A stretch of DNA of 64,000 nt from Bacteroidota bacterium. GTDB taxonomy: Bacteria > Bacteroidota > Bacteroidia > Chitinophagales > Chitinophagaceae. Both the position numbers and the translations under genes were made by a program. The notes below the pieces were generated by a model. The model did not search any database. It was not told the origin of the DNA and saw only the letters and a list, made by a program, of their open reading frames with translations. Below, in pieces: positions 1 to 7,165 of the stretch. The stretch lies in assembly GCA_016715505.1 (NCBI GenBank), contig JADJZY010000034.1, positions 186,001-250,000 of the forward strand. Reading direction: 5' to 3'. The first letter of the stretch is position 1, and every line of letters begins with the position of its first letter.

Positions 1-99
1 GCCATTTATTTAACGCAGACATTTGCGCCAGCCAATTATCAGCGCAAGGGATTTATCTACAAAAAAGAAGACTTACTGATTCCACAAAAAGCCCAATAA
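1..99 (+). CDS. nuoI: NADH-quinone oxidoreductase subunit I, C-terminal end (partial)
   Basis: An open frame enters from the left edge and ends at a TAA at 97-99, giving the last 32 residues of a protein that ends KKEDLLIPQKAQ. Position directly upstream of nuoJ (17 bp gap) and the basic, hydrophilic tail with a Y-x-KEDLL motif fit the C-terminus of NuoI, the 2x[4Fe-4S] ferredoxin-like subunit of complex I that passes electrons towards the quinone site. The cluster-binding cysteines lie outside the window, so the name rests mainly on gene order. Confidence 0.6.
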   Translation, partial: AIYLTQTFAPANYQRKGFIYKKEDLLIPQKAQ

Positions 100-116
100 A
101 CAACCGATTTACCCAC

Positions 117-650
117 ATGGATATTCAACAAATTATTTTCTGGACATTAAGTATTTTGACTTTAGGATTAGCCATCGGTGTAATCATGAGTCGAAATCCA
201 ATTAATAGTGTACTCTTTTTGATTCTTACTTTTTTCTGCATTTCCGCACACTATGTATTGATGAACGCCCAATTTTTAGCCATTGTGAACATCATCGTTT
301 ATGCCGGCGCTATCATGGTACTCTTTTTATTTGTGATCATGTTAATGAACCTCAATTCAGACACTGAACCGCAAAAGAATTTTCTGGTTCAATTTGCCGG
401 TGTGATATCCGGCGGGGTATTATTATTGGTTTTAGTTGCGGCTTTAAAAACTACATTAACCGGATTAGAAGGTAAAAATATTGATCTTACTCAATCAACA
501 GATATCGGCTTGATTAAGAATTTAGGCAAAGTACTTTTCACGGATTATGTTTTTCCATTTGAAATTGCTTCGGTACTTTTTCTCAGTGCAATGGTTGGCG
601 CTGTGGTATTAGGCAAACGCGATAAGGATTTAAAAGTGATTAATCAATAA
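117..650 (+). CDS. nuoJ: NADH-quinone oxidoreductase subunit J
   Basis: A 177-residue integral membrane protein with five predicted helices (about 7-25, 29-48, 54-78, 92-112, 151-170). The third helix carries the family's conserved VNIIVYAGAIMVLFLFVIM stretch, which contains the pi-bulge region of NuoJ/ND6. It is a membrane-arm subunit of respiratory complex I, taking part in proton translocation coupled to NADH:quinone electron transfer. The ATG lies 17 bp after nuoI, so the two are co-transcribed. Unusually nuoK does not follow: the next gene is convergent and its stop overlaps the nuoJ stop by 7 bp, so the operon ends here. Confidence 0.93.
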   Translation: MDIQQIIFWTLSILTLGLAIGVIMSRNPINSVLFLILTFFCISAHYVLMNAQFLAIVNIIVYAGAIMVLFLFVIMLMNLNSDTEPQKNFLVQFAGVISGGVLLLVLVAALKTTLTGLEGKNIDLTQSTDIGLIKNLGKVLFTDYVFPFEIASVLFLSAMVGAVVLGKRDKDLKVINQ

Positions 651-1192
651 CCTAAACTCCGCATAATCATCTCTAAATCTCTTTCTTTTTCAGCGTTGTA
701 ATTTTCGTTCAGGTCGATGCCATTTAAACGGGCCCATGATTGATAATAGGCCGCAGTAATCGGATTTTTCAACTCTCTGACGATTGAATAACAATTTTTT
801 CGAAGTTGTCGGTTGATGATTTTTATGAGTAAACGCCCTTGCGTGATATTCAATTTTTTGAGCTGATCTTCAAAGTTGATTTTAATTTCATCTTCTCTGG
901 TTCGTATATATTTACGTTTAGCTCTCTTGTTCATTCCGGAAGTGGCCGTTTCAATTTCACTAAACATTTTCACTGCTGCATTCGCATAAGGCATAACCAT
1001 TTTTACATAATGTTTAGTTTGATTATAATGATAGCGCAAAGTATCATTGGCGAATATTCGGGTATCCACAACCACTGCTTCATTCAATTGAACCCGCCCG
1101 TCCTGATCACTGCTATTGATGGTTGGAAAAACCTGCTGAGCTTGGAGTGAACCAAAAACAGATACCAGGCAAAAAACAAATAAGTACTTCAT
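644..1192 (-). CDS. DUF4294 domain-containing secreted protein
   Basis: A 182-residue protein when started at the ATG at 1190-1192, which gives a clean signal peptide (MKYLFVFCLVSVFGSLQAQ). An open frame continues 25 codons upstream, but those residues do not form a signal peptide. The mature part matches the Bacteroidota DUF4294 pattern: Tyr-rich start, PYAN helix, a long basic helix (KRAKRKYIRTREDEIK), then the hallmark LNITQGRLLIKIINR and the YYQSWARLNGIDL segment. Function is unknown; the export signal points to the periplasm. It is convergent with nuoJ. Confidence 0.85.
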   Translation of the reverse strand: MKYLFVFCLVSVFGSLQAQQVFPTINSSDQDGRVQLNEAVVVDTRIFANDTLRYHYNQTKHYVKMVMPYANAAVKMFSEIETATSGMNKRAKRKYIRTREDEIKINFEDQLKKLNITQGRLLIKIINRQLRKNCYSIVRELKNPITAAYYQSWARLNGIDLNENYNAEKERDLEMIMRSLGY

Positions 1193-1325
1193 AATTGTCA
1201 TTCTGTTTCGTAAAATTAAGTAGCGCGGAATCGTGTACTCGTTAATTAAAACAAAAAGGGGCCTCAAGACAAATTGCTGGATATGTAAACAGATATTATG
1301 AGGATCATAATGAACCCTGTTTGTG

Positions 1326-1880
1326 ATGAATCCGAAATATCAATCAAAAAGGTCTAAGTTTGCCGCCCACATGAAAGTTCCCGAACAAAAATACATTCGC
1401 CTGCAAAACGATATTGAAATCGCTTATTTAGATCAAGGCCCGGAAAATGGAGAAATGATTGTGTTTATTCATGGTCTTGCGAATGCCTCTATGGTATGGC
1501 AATGGAATACCCTTGTATTGAGTGAAACCCTGAGATGTATCAGTATTGATTTACCGGGAAATGGCCTTTCCTCTCGTGGGGATTATAACTATGGCATGTC
1601 TTTTTATCAGGATAGTGTATTGGAGTTTCTACAAGCATTAAAGATTAGAAAAGTAACCCTTTCAGGCCATTCGATGGGTGGACAAATAGCGATTGGCTGC
1701 GCATTAACAGCACCAAATCTTGTAAAAGATTTATTGTTATTCGCACCTGCTGGTTTTGAATATTACACCCCTGAAGAAGCGATCTTATTTGAAAGCGCTA
1801 TTCGCTTTCAGAATTTTTTGAACATGGATGAGTTACATATTGCCCAATCCATCAATGCTTCCTTTTTTCAGACTTCGTAA
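1326..1880 (+). CDS. Alpha/beta hydrolase, N-terminal part (interrupted by in-frame stop)
   Basis: N-terminal 184 residues of an alpha/beta hydrolase fold protein. The oxyanion-hole motif is at HG about residue 50 and the nucleophile elbow is GHSMGG with Ser about residue 116. The frame stops at TAA 1878-1880 after QTS, before the lid and the acid/His residues. The same frame is open immediately after the stop and runs into the fragment at 1950, so the original product is about 303 residues (1326-2237). No length change is needed to restore it, only a change of the TAA codon. A GTG at 1323 is an alternative start directly before the ATG. Substrate unknown. Confidence 0.75.
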   Translation: MNPKYQSKRSKFAAHMKVPEQKYIRLQNDIEIAYLDQGPENGEMIVFIHGLANASMVWQWNTLVLSETLRCISIDLPGNGLSSRGDYNYGMSFYQDSVLEFLQALKIRKVTLSGHSMGGQIAIGCALTAPNLVKDLLLFAPAGFEYYTPEEAILFESAIRFQNFLNMDELHIAQSINASFFQTS

Positions 1881-1949
1881 GATTCAAAAAAAATCATTGA
1901 AACACTCAATCAGTATATCCAAAAAAATAACCGGAACAGTTACCGACGA

Positions 1950-2237
1950 ATGTTGGATATGACTATTTCTTCCATGTTGAAAGAACAAATATTTTACGCC
2001 TTAAAAAATATCCAACAACCTGTTTTGGTCTTTTTTGGCGAAGAAGACATGCTCATTCCGAATCGTTTTTTGCATCCTGTTTCCACTTCGGAAATAGCCC
2101 GTAAGGCTTGCAAAGAAATCAAACAGTCATTTCTTTTCACCTATCCGCAAACAGGTCATTTTGTTCAAATAGAACGAGCTGTTGAAGTCAATCATGCCAT
2201 TCAACAATACTTTAAAGGACAAAATCCCGTCACATAA
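1950..2237 (+). CDS. Alpha/beta hydrolase, C-terminal part
   Basis: In-frame continuation of the hydrolase at 1326. It holds the catalytic acid in a FFGEEDMLIP turn and the catalytic histidine in QTGHFVQIE, the standard order for alpha/beta hydrolases. The coding frame is in fact open from 1881 (DSKKIIETLNQYIQKNNRNS precedes the first Met). It is unlikely to be made as a separate protein because it lacks the nucleophile, so it is either the tail of a nonsense-mutated gene or of an intact gene with a consensus error at 1878. Confidence 0.7.
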   Translation: MLDMTISSMLKEQIFYALKNIQQPVLVFFGEEDMLIPNRFLHPVSTSEIARKACKEIKQSFLFTYPQTGHFVQIERAVEVNHAIQQYFKGQNPVT

Positions 2238-2578
2238 TTCAGGTTATCGACGGTGATTTTTAGACACATTAATTGTTGATTTAATGTCCGATGGTACCAA
2301 TGCTACCATCATTATTATATACAAAAATCTTAGCTCTTTATATAACGGAATAACCTTTGCTCAAAAGCAACACTTCGCCTTTAGTGGCAACAATCAAATT
2401 TGGGTTTCAGGATAAAATAAAAAATACCGATTCTGTAAGTATAAAGAAAAGCACCCTTTTAAAGTTCAATAGATCTAAGATCAAATACTTTCATATTAAA
2501 ATGTAGGCCTAACGAATCATCATCGGTCAATTATGATCTCCATTCCAGGAGGTCATAAAAATGAAATTAAATGGACGA
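2238..2578. other. Intergenic stretch with possible degraded coding remnant
   Basis: No intact gene. On the minus strand 2281-2405 reads NLIVATKGEVLLLSKGYSVI, a stop, then RAKIFVYNNDGSIGTIGH, which resembles a beta-propeller (NHL/SMP-30-like) blade broken by one stop and possibly a frameshift just upstream. On the plus strand an AGGAGG at about 2549 precedes an ATG that opens only nine codons. Neither is a convincing gene. Confidence 0.3.
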
Positions 2579-5500
2579 CTATTTTTTTGACGAAGCTTGT
2601 TCGGAATTATAAAGGATCAATAATTTATCGAGGCTGGCCTGCATGCGATTCAATTTTTCATCAAGGGCGGCATTTTGTTTATCCGCTTCCATGACGCTGG
2701 ATTTAAGTGTAAGATTTTCTTGTTGTAATTCTTGGATCATTTCTTGTTGCTCCTGAATGGCCTTAACCAATACCGGGATGACGCCGATATAATTGACAAG
2801 CAAGGTGTTCATACTGTCCTTTGATTCCATGACCACTTCCGGAAGAATTTCCTGAAGTTCCTGAGCAACAAAACCAATATCTTTTCTTTGGTTAAATTCC
2901 TTCCAGGTAAAATTGACGGGACGCATTTTTATCACTTCTGATAAACCATAATTTGTGTTGACGATATCATTTTTTAATCTACGATCGGATCCGTTAAAAA
3001 CGCCGGCTGTGCAATAGACCTGACTCCACCTTAACGCCGAACTACCAAGAGCATAAGTATTGTTTGTTAATGGCAATAAATTTGACGCCACATTACCAGC
3101 CACAATTAAATCTCCGTTGGCTATTCTTACATCACCCAAAAAGTATCCGGCATATCCACCATTTTTCTGCACATCCGAATAAACCCCATAATGATTTCCA
3201 CCGGCTACATTAGAAATAAAAACCCGATAACCATACTTTGCGCCTGCACCAACTGCCAGGTTACTAATGTCGGTATATACCCCATATTGAAATCCACTGC
3301 CGCTCACATCCATATCATTTCTTAAACCATAAATTCCACCATCAGCACTCCCTGTGAAGGAATTACTTACACCATACCGTACGCCTGTAGAAGTATTTGT
3401 GATGTCGTTCCTTACCCCATATTGAAGACCTGTACCGACACCTGATAAGGTTGTGTATAATCCTGTGTGCTCACCATTTCCGCTATTGGAAATAACATTC
3501 CTGGTACCGTAAATATCACCAATACCTGTACTCCCGATAGAATTATAAACGCCATAATGAACGCCTTGTCCGGGACCTAAATCTTGATTATAAAGCCCAT
3601 AGTGAATGCCAGCTCCAGTACCTGTTGGTAAATGATAAACATACAATCCATTTTGAGCACCGCTTCCGGTATTCGACAAGGTGGCATAATAACCTGAACT
3701 TGCACCAATTCCGCTGTTGGACACCAATACATTGTTTCCAAACTGTTGGCTTGAATTGAATGCATTGGTATTGGTAATATTTGCCGAAAGTCCATAATTG
3801 GCGCCTGTACCGCTACTTGTGATGTTATTGATGGTGCCATAATGGGGCCCGTCTCCACTGCTCGTTTCAACATTAAAAGTGCCCACATGCATAGAATCAT
3901 TATTGTTATAAATAAAATTATAGGACCCGTATTGCGAACCATTTCCTGTACCCCCTAAGGCATTATAAGCCCCATAATGGGGGCCATTGCCAGCACTAAA
4001 ATTATCAACATAGGTTCCATACTGCGGTCCGGTTCCGGTTGCTCCGGATTGAAACCAAGTATACAAACCAGCTTGCACACCATTTCCTGCTGCGAAGTAA
4101 TTATTAAATACGCCAATATGATTCCCAATACCAATCGATCCGGAAAATTCATTCCAGGTACCTGTGAGGTTACCGCTCCCGTTTGATATACGATTCAACA
4201 CCCCGGTATGAGCGCCTGTACCTGAACCAGACAGCGTATTGTCAACTCCGATATGTTCATTATTACCGGTATTCCACATGAGGTTTCTGATCCAAAATTG
4301 TTTGCCCGACCCTGTACCTGCAATTTCATTATCCACCCCAAAATGATCTCCTGTGCCGCTTCCATCTACACGGTTGCGAACAGCATAATGAACTGCATTA
4401 CCTGAAGCTGACATTTCATTAAATGTACCATAATGATTTCCGGACCCTGACCCAGAAAACTGATGAACCGTTCCATAATGTTCACCTGTTCCTCCTCCGG
4501 TAATAAAACTTCTACTTGCAAAATGTTTTCCATCACCTGAATTATTTAAGGATGTATATGCACCATATTGTTCACCGCTTCCTGGTCCGCCAATCGAATT
4601 GTATACCCCGTAATGCTGGCCATTTCCAGTATTCAACATGAAATTTTGTACGCCGTATTGACTTCCGTTATAAGCGCCCAATGCGACATTCTGAATACCT
4701 GCCCCCAGCCTTGCTGTAATATTCGTCAAAATACCCAATGATGACCCTGAAATGGTGTCTTCATTGTCGACAATAGCGCACGAACCAATCGTTGAACTAT
4801 TTGAAGTTTTGGTATTATAAACCATTGTTGAATATGTATTCACAGAATTCGTGACATGAAGTGGGTAGTTTGGCTCGGCTGTACCTATTCCCACTTCACC
4901 CAGAGAATTAATGGTCATTCGTATGCTATCATTTGTACCGAAAGACAGCGAACTATTCTCTCTATTCATAATCGATGCTTTTAAAGTATCCAACGTGATA
5001 TCCAAACCATCTGTAGAACTCATTCCACTATTTGAATTGCTTAGTTTTAAAGTATCATTATGGAGAACGTTATGAATATGAAGATCTCCCTTTGGATTAT
5101 TTGTCGCTATACCGATATGTGTACTATCATCAAATATTCTGGAATTTCCCGCGTTGCTGGCATTCGTAAACTTCATGACATAATTGGTAGTACCATTGAG
5201 ATTCGATGAACCAGCTGGTCCTGTTAAACCAATTGGCCCCTGTGGACCAACCAATGAAACACCACTTCCCCATGTTCCGGCTGTCTTAGGTCCAAAAATT
5301 TGATTCGTCATTATGTTAATATAAAAATCCCCATCCGTACCAATACCGGAAAGTGGATTCATGGTTCCATTTAAAACTGTTTTACCATTTGTTCCTGCAG
5401 CGCCTGCAGGGCCAGTTGCACCGGCGGGACCTGTTGACCCTACTGGCCCTTGTGGACCTGTTGGCCCGGTAGCACCTATTGGACCTGTTAATCCAATGGG

Positions 5501-6046
5501 GCCTTGAGGACCTGTTGCTCCAGTTGCACCGCTAGGTCCGGCAGGTCCTGTTAAACCAATTGGCCCTTGAGGACCTGTTGCTCCGCCCGCACCAGCAGGC
5601 CCCGTCAATCCAATCGGTCCTTGAGGACCTGTTGCTCCTGTTGCTCCTGCAGGACCAGCAGCTCCCGCAACACCTTGCGGACCAACCAATGAAACACCAC
5701 TGCCCCATACACCTGCTGTCTTTGGTCCGAAAATTTGATTCGTACTTGTGTTGATATAAAAATCACCATTGGTGCCTGTACCGGATGCCGGATTAATGGT
5801 GCCACTTAAAACAGTTTTACCATTTACACCAGCTGCACCGGCAGGGCCTGTAGCACCAGTTGCTCCTGTTGCTCCCGCAGGACCTGTTAATCCAATGGGG
5901 CCTTGAGGACCTGTGGCTCCGACTGCACCAGCAGGCCCCTGTTCAATCCAATCGGACCTTGAGGACCTGTGGCTCCTGTTGCTCCTGCAGGACCAGCAGC
6001 TCCCGCAACACCTTGCGGACCAACCAATGAAACACCTAAGCCCCAT
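2579..6046 (-). CDS. Giant collagen-like fibre protein 1, C-terminal part with S74 chaperone domain
   Basis: A 1,155-codon frame forming the last half of a gene that begins at 9417. Real protein starts after about residue 40 (first residues are out of frame). Order: Gly-X-Y collagen-like repeats (GPQGPIGLTGPAGATG type) with two inserted NGKTVL...FGPK cassettes; a GIGTAEPNYPLHV-type linker; about 32 tandem 15-residue repeats (x-H/Q-Y-G-x-x-N type); the cap YAGYFLGDVRIANG; then a Peptidase_S74 intramolecular chaperone with SDRRLK, whose Ser and Lys match the autocleavage dyad of phage endosialidase tailspikes; and a C-terminal coiled coil (about 70 residues). S74 domains drive trimer assembly and are cut off afterwards. 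Expected at the cell surface. The frame to the upstream part is lost near 5940. Confidence 0.85.
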   Translation of the reverse strand: MGLRCFIGWSARCCGSCWSCRSNRSHRSSRSDWIEQGPAGAVGATGPQGPIGLTGPAGATGATGATGPAGAAGVNGKTVLSGTINPASGTGTNGDFYINTSTNQIFGPKTAGVWGSGVSLVGPQGVAGAAGPAGATGATGPQGPIGLTGPAGAGGATGPQGPIGLTGPAGPSGATGATGPQGPIGLTGPIGATGPTGPQGPVGSTGPAGATGPAGAAGTNGKTVLNGTMNPLSGIGTDGDFYINIMTNQIFGPKTAGTWGSGVSLVGPQGPIGLTGPAGSSNLNGTTNYVMKFTNASNAGNSRIFDDSTHIGIATNNPKGDLHIHNVLHNDTLKLSNSNSGMSSTDGLDITLDTLKASIMNRENSSLSFGTNDSIRMTINSLGEVGIGTAEPNYPLHVTNSVNTYSTMVYNTKTSNSSTIGSCAIVDNEDTISGSSLGILTNITARLGAGIQNVALGAYNGSQYGVQNFMLNTGNGQHYGVYNSIGGPGSGEQYGAYTSLNNSGDGKHFASRSFITGGGTGEHYGTVHQFSGSGSGNHYGTFNEMSASGNAVHYAVRNRVDGSGTGDHFGVDNEIAGTGSGKQFWIRNLMWNTGNNEHIGVDNTLSGSGTGAHTGVLNRISNGSGNLTGTWNEFSGSIGIGNHIGVFNNYFAAGNGVQAGLYTWFQSGATGTGPQYGTYVDNFSAGNGPHYGAYNALGGTGNGSQYGSYNFIYNNNDSMHVGTFNVETSSGDGPHYGTINNITSSGTGANYGLSANITNTNAFNSSQQFGNNVLVSNSGIGASSGYYATLSNTGSGAQNGLYVYHLPTGTGAGIHYGLYNQDLGPGQGVHYGVYNSIGSTGIGDIYGTRNVISNSGNGEHTGLYTTLSGVGTGLQYGVRNDITNTSTGVRYGVSNSFTGSADGGIYGLRNDMDVSGSGFQYGVYTDISNLAVGAGAKYGYRVFISNVAGGNHYGVYSDVQKNGGYAGYFLGDVRIANGDLIVAGNVASNLLPLTNNTYALGSSALRWSQVYCTAGVFNGSDRRLKNDIVNTNYGLSEVIKMRPVNFTWKEFNQRKDIGFVAQELQEILPEVVMESKDSMNTLLVNYIGVIPVLVKAIQEQQEMIQELQQENLTLKSSVMEADKQNAALDEKLNRMQASLDKLLILYNSEQASSKK
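3165..4690 (-). repeat. About 32 tandem 15-residue (45-bp) coding repeats
   Basis: Within fibre protein 1 the protein repeats every 15 residues with the pattern x-[HQ]-[YF]-G-[VTL]-x-N-x-[IF]-x-x-[ST]-G-x-G, for example EHYGTVHQFSGSGSG and PHYGTINNITSSGTG. I can count about 32 consecutive units with only a few 2-3 residue insertions. The strict period, alternating hydrophobics and Gly turns suggest a beta-solenoid or trimeric beta-helix shaft. It ends at a GNHYGVYSDV unit followed by the YAGYF cap. A shorter array of the same unit occurs in fibre protein 2. Confidence 0.85.
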
Positions 6047-7165
6047 ACACCTGATGTCTTAGGTCCGAAAATTTGATTCGTACTTGTATTGATATAAAAA
6101 TCGCCATTGGTACCTGTGCCGGATGCCGGATTGATGGTGCCACTTAAAACAGTTTTACCATTTACACCAGCAGCACCTGCGGGGCCTGTTGCTCCTGTTG
6201 CTCCTGCAGGACCTGTTGCTCCGACTGCACCAACAGGCCCAGTCAATCCAATCGGACCTTGAGGACCTGTTGCCCCCGTGGCTCCTGCAGGACCAGCAGC
6301 TCCCGCAACACCTTGCGGACCAACCAATGAAACACCACTGCCCCATACACCTGCTGTCTTTGGTCCGAAAATTTGATTTGTACTTGTGTTGATATAAAAA
6401 TCACCATTGGTACCTGTACCGGATGCCGGATTAATGGTGCCACTTAAAACAGTTTTACCATTTACACCAGCAGCACCTGCAGGGCCTGTCGCTCCTGTGG
6501 CTCCTGCAGGACCTGTTAAACCAATGGGGCCTTGAGGACCAGTTGCCCCCGTGGCTCCTGCTGGACCAGCAGCCCCCGCAACACCTTGTGGGCCAACCAA
6601 TGAAACACCAATGCCCCATACACCTGCTGTTTTTTGGTCCGAAAATTTGATTTGTATTTGTGTTGATATAAAAGTCGCCATTGGTGCCTGTACCGGATGC
6701 AGGATTAATGGTCCCACTTAACCAGCGGGCCTGTTTACCCTGTTGCTCCAGCAGGCGACTGCACCACAGGGCCTGTCGCACCTGGCTCCTGCAGGACCAG
6801 CGGCTCCCGCAACACCTTGCGGACCAACCAATGAAACACCACTGCCCCATACACCTGATGTCTTTGGTCCGAAAATTTGATTTGTATTTGTGTTGATATA
6901 AAAATCGCCATTGGTGCCTGTACCTGATGCCGGATTAATGGTCCCACTTAATACAGTTTTACCATTTACACCGGCAGGGCCTGTTGCACCTGTTGCTCCT
7001 GCAGGACCAGCAGATCCAACAACACCTTGCGGACCAACCAATGAAACTCCACTGCCCCAGACACCTGATGTCTTTGGTCCGAAAATTTGATTTGTATTTG
7101 TGTTGATATAAAAATCACCATCAGTACCAATGCCGACATTCGGATTTGTATTTCCATTCAGAACA
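5215..7165 (-). repeat. Collagen-like region with seven repeated cassettes (fibre 1)
   Basis: Seven cassettes alternate a globular insert (NGKTVLSGTINPASGTGTNG, DFYINT, NQIFGPKT, GVWGSGVSLV) with 15-120 residues of Gly-X-Y repeats rich in GPAGATGATGPQGPIGLTGP. Each DNA cassette is roughly 270-400 bp and neighbouring copies are nearly identical, so the tract is prone to both recombination and assembly collapse. The frame is broken at about 5940, 6640 and 6715-6780. Confidence 0.85.
5887..6717 (-). CDS. Giant collagen-like fibre protein 1, middle collagen fragment
   Basis: A 276-codon frame holding cassettes 3-5 of the collagen-like tract. The first 28 residues are out of frame. Authentic sequence begins at KTAGVWG (about 6630) and ends at GPQGPIGL (about 5945), after which the frame is lost (NRGLLVQSEP...). 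It has no start signal of its own and is a piece of the 2579-9417 gene. At 6640 a T-run in the GPKT codons is one base longer than in the other cassettes, which explains the break. Confidence 0.75.
   Translation of the reverse strand: MGPLILHPVQAPMATFISTQIQIKFSDQKTAGVWGIGVSLVGPQGVAGAAGPAGATGATGPQGPIGLTGPAGATGATGPAGAAGVNGKTVLSGTINPASGTGTNGDFYINTSTNQIFGPKTAGVWGSGVSLVGPQGVAGAAGPAGATGATGPQGPIGLTGPVGAVGATGPAGATGATGPAGAAGVNGKTVLSGTINPASGTGTNGDFYINTSTNQIFGPKTSGVWGLGVSLVGPQGVAGAAGPAGATGATGPQGPIGLNRGLLVQSEPQVLKAPLD

Noticed and set aside
839..1150. 103-codon plus-strand frame
   Set aside because: Fully antisense to the well-supported DUF4294 gene and without family features.
2546..2590. AGGAGG followed by an ATG on the plus strand
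   Set aside because: The frame is only nine codons long and Bacteroidota rarely depend on Shine-Dalgarno sites; treated as chance.
3165..4690. 45-bp periodicity resembling a CRISPR or minisatellite array
   Set aside because: Repeats are diverged in DNA, contiguous, and conserved at protein level in a long open frame; there are no identical repeats with unique spacers.
3577..6896. Many overlapping open frames on both strands in the collagen and 15-residue repeat region
   Set aside because: They are shadows created by the repetitive, stop-poor DNA; they read as Gln/Leu-rich or Cys/Trp/Arg/Ser-rich nonsense and repeat with the cassettes.
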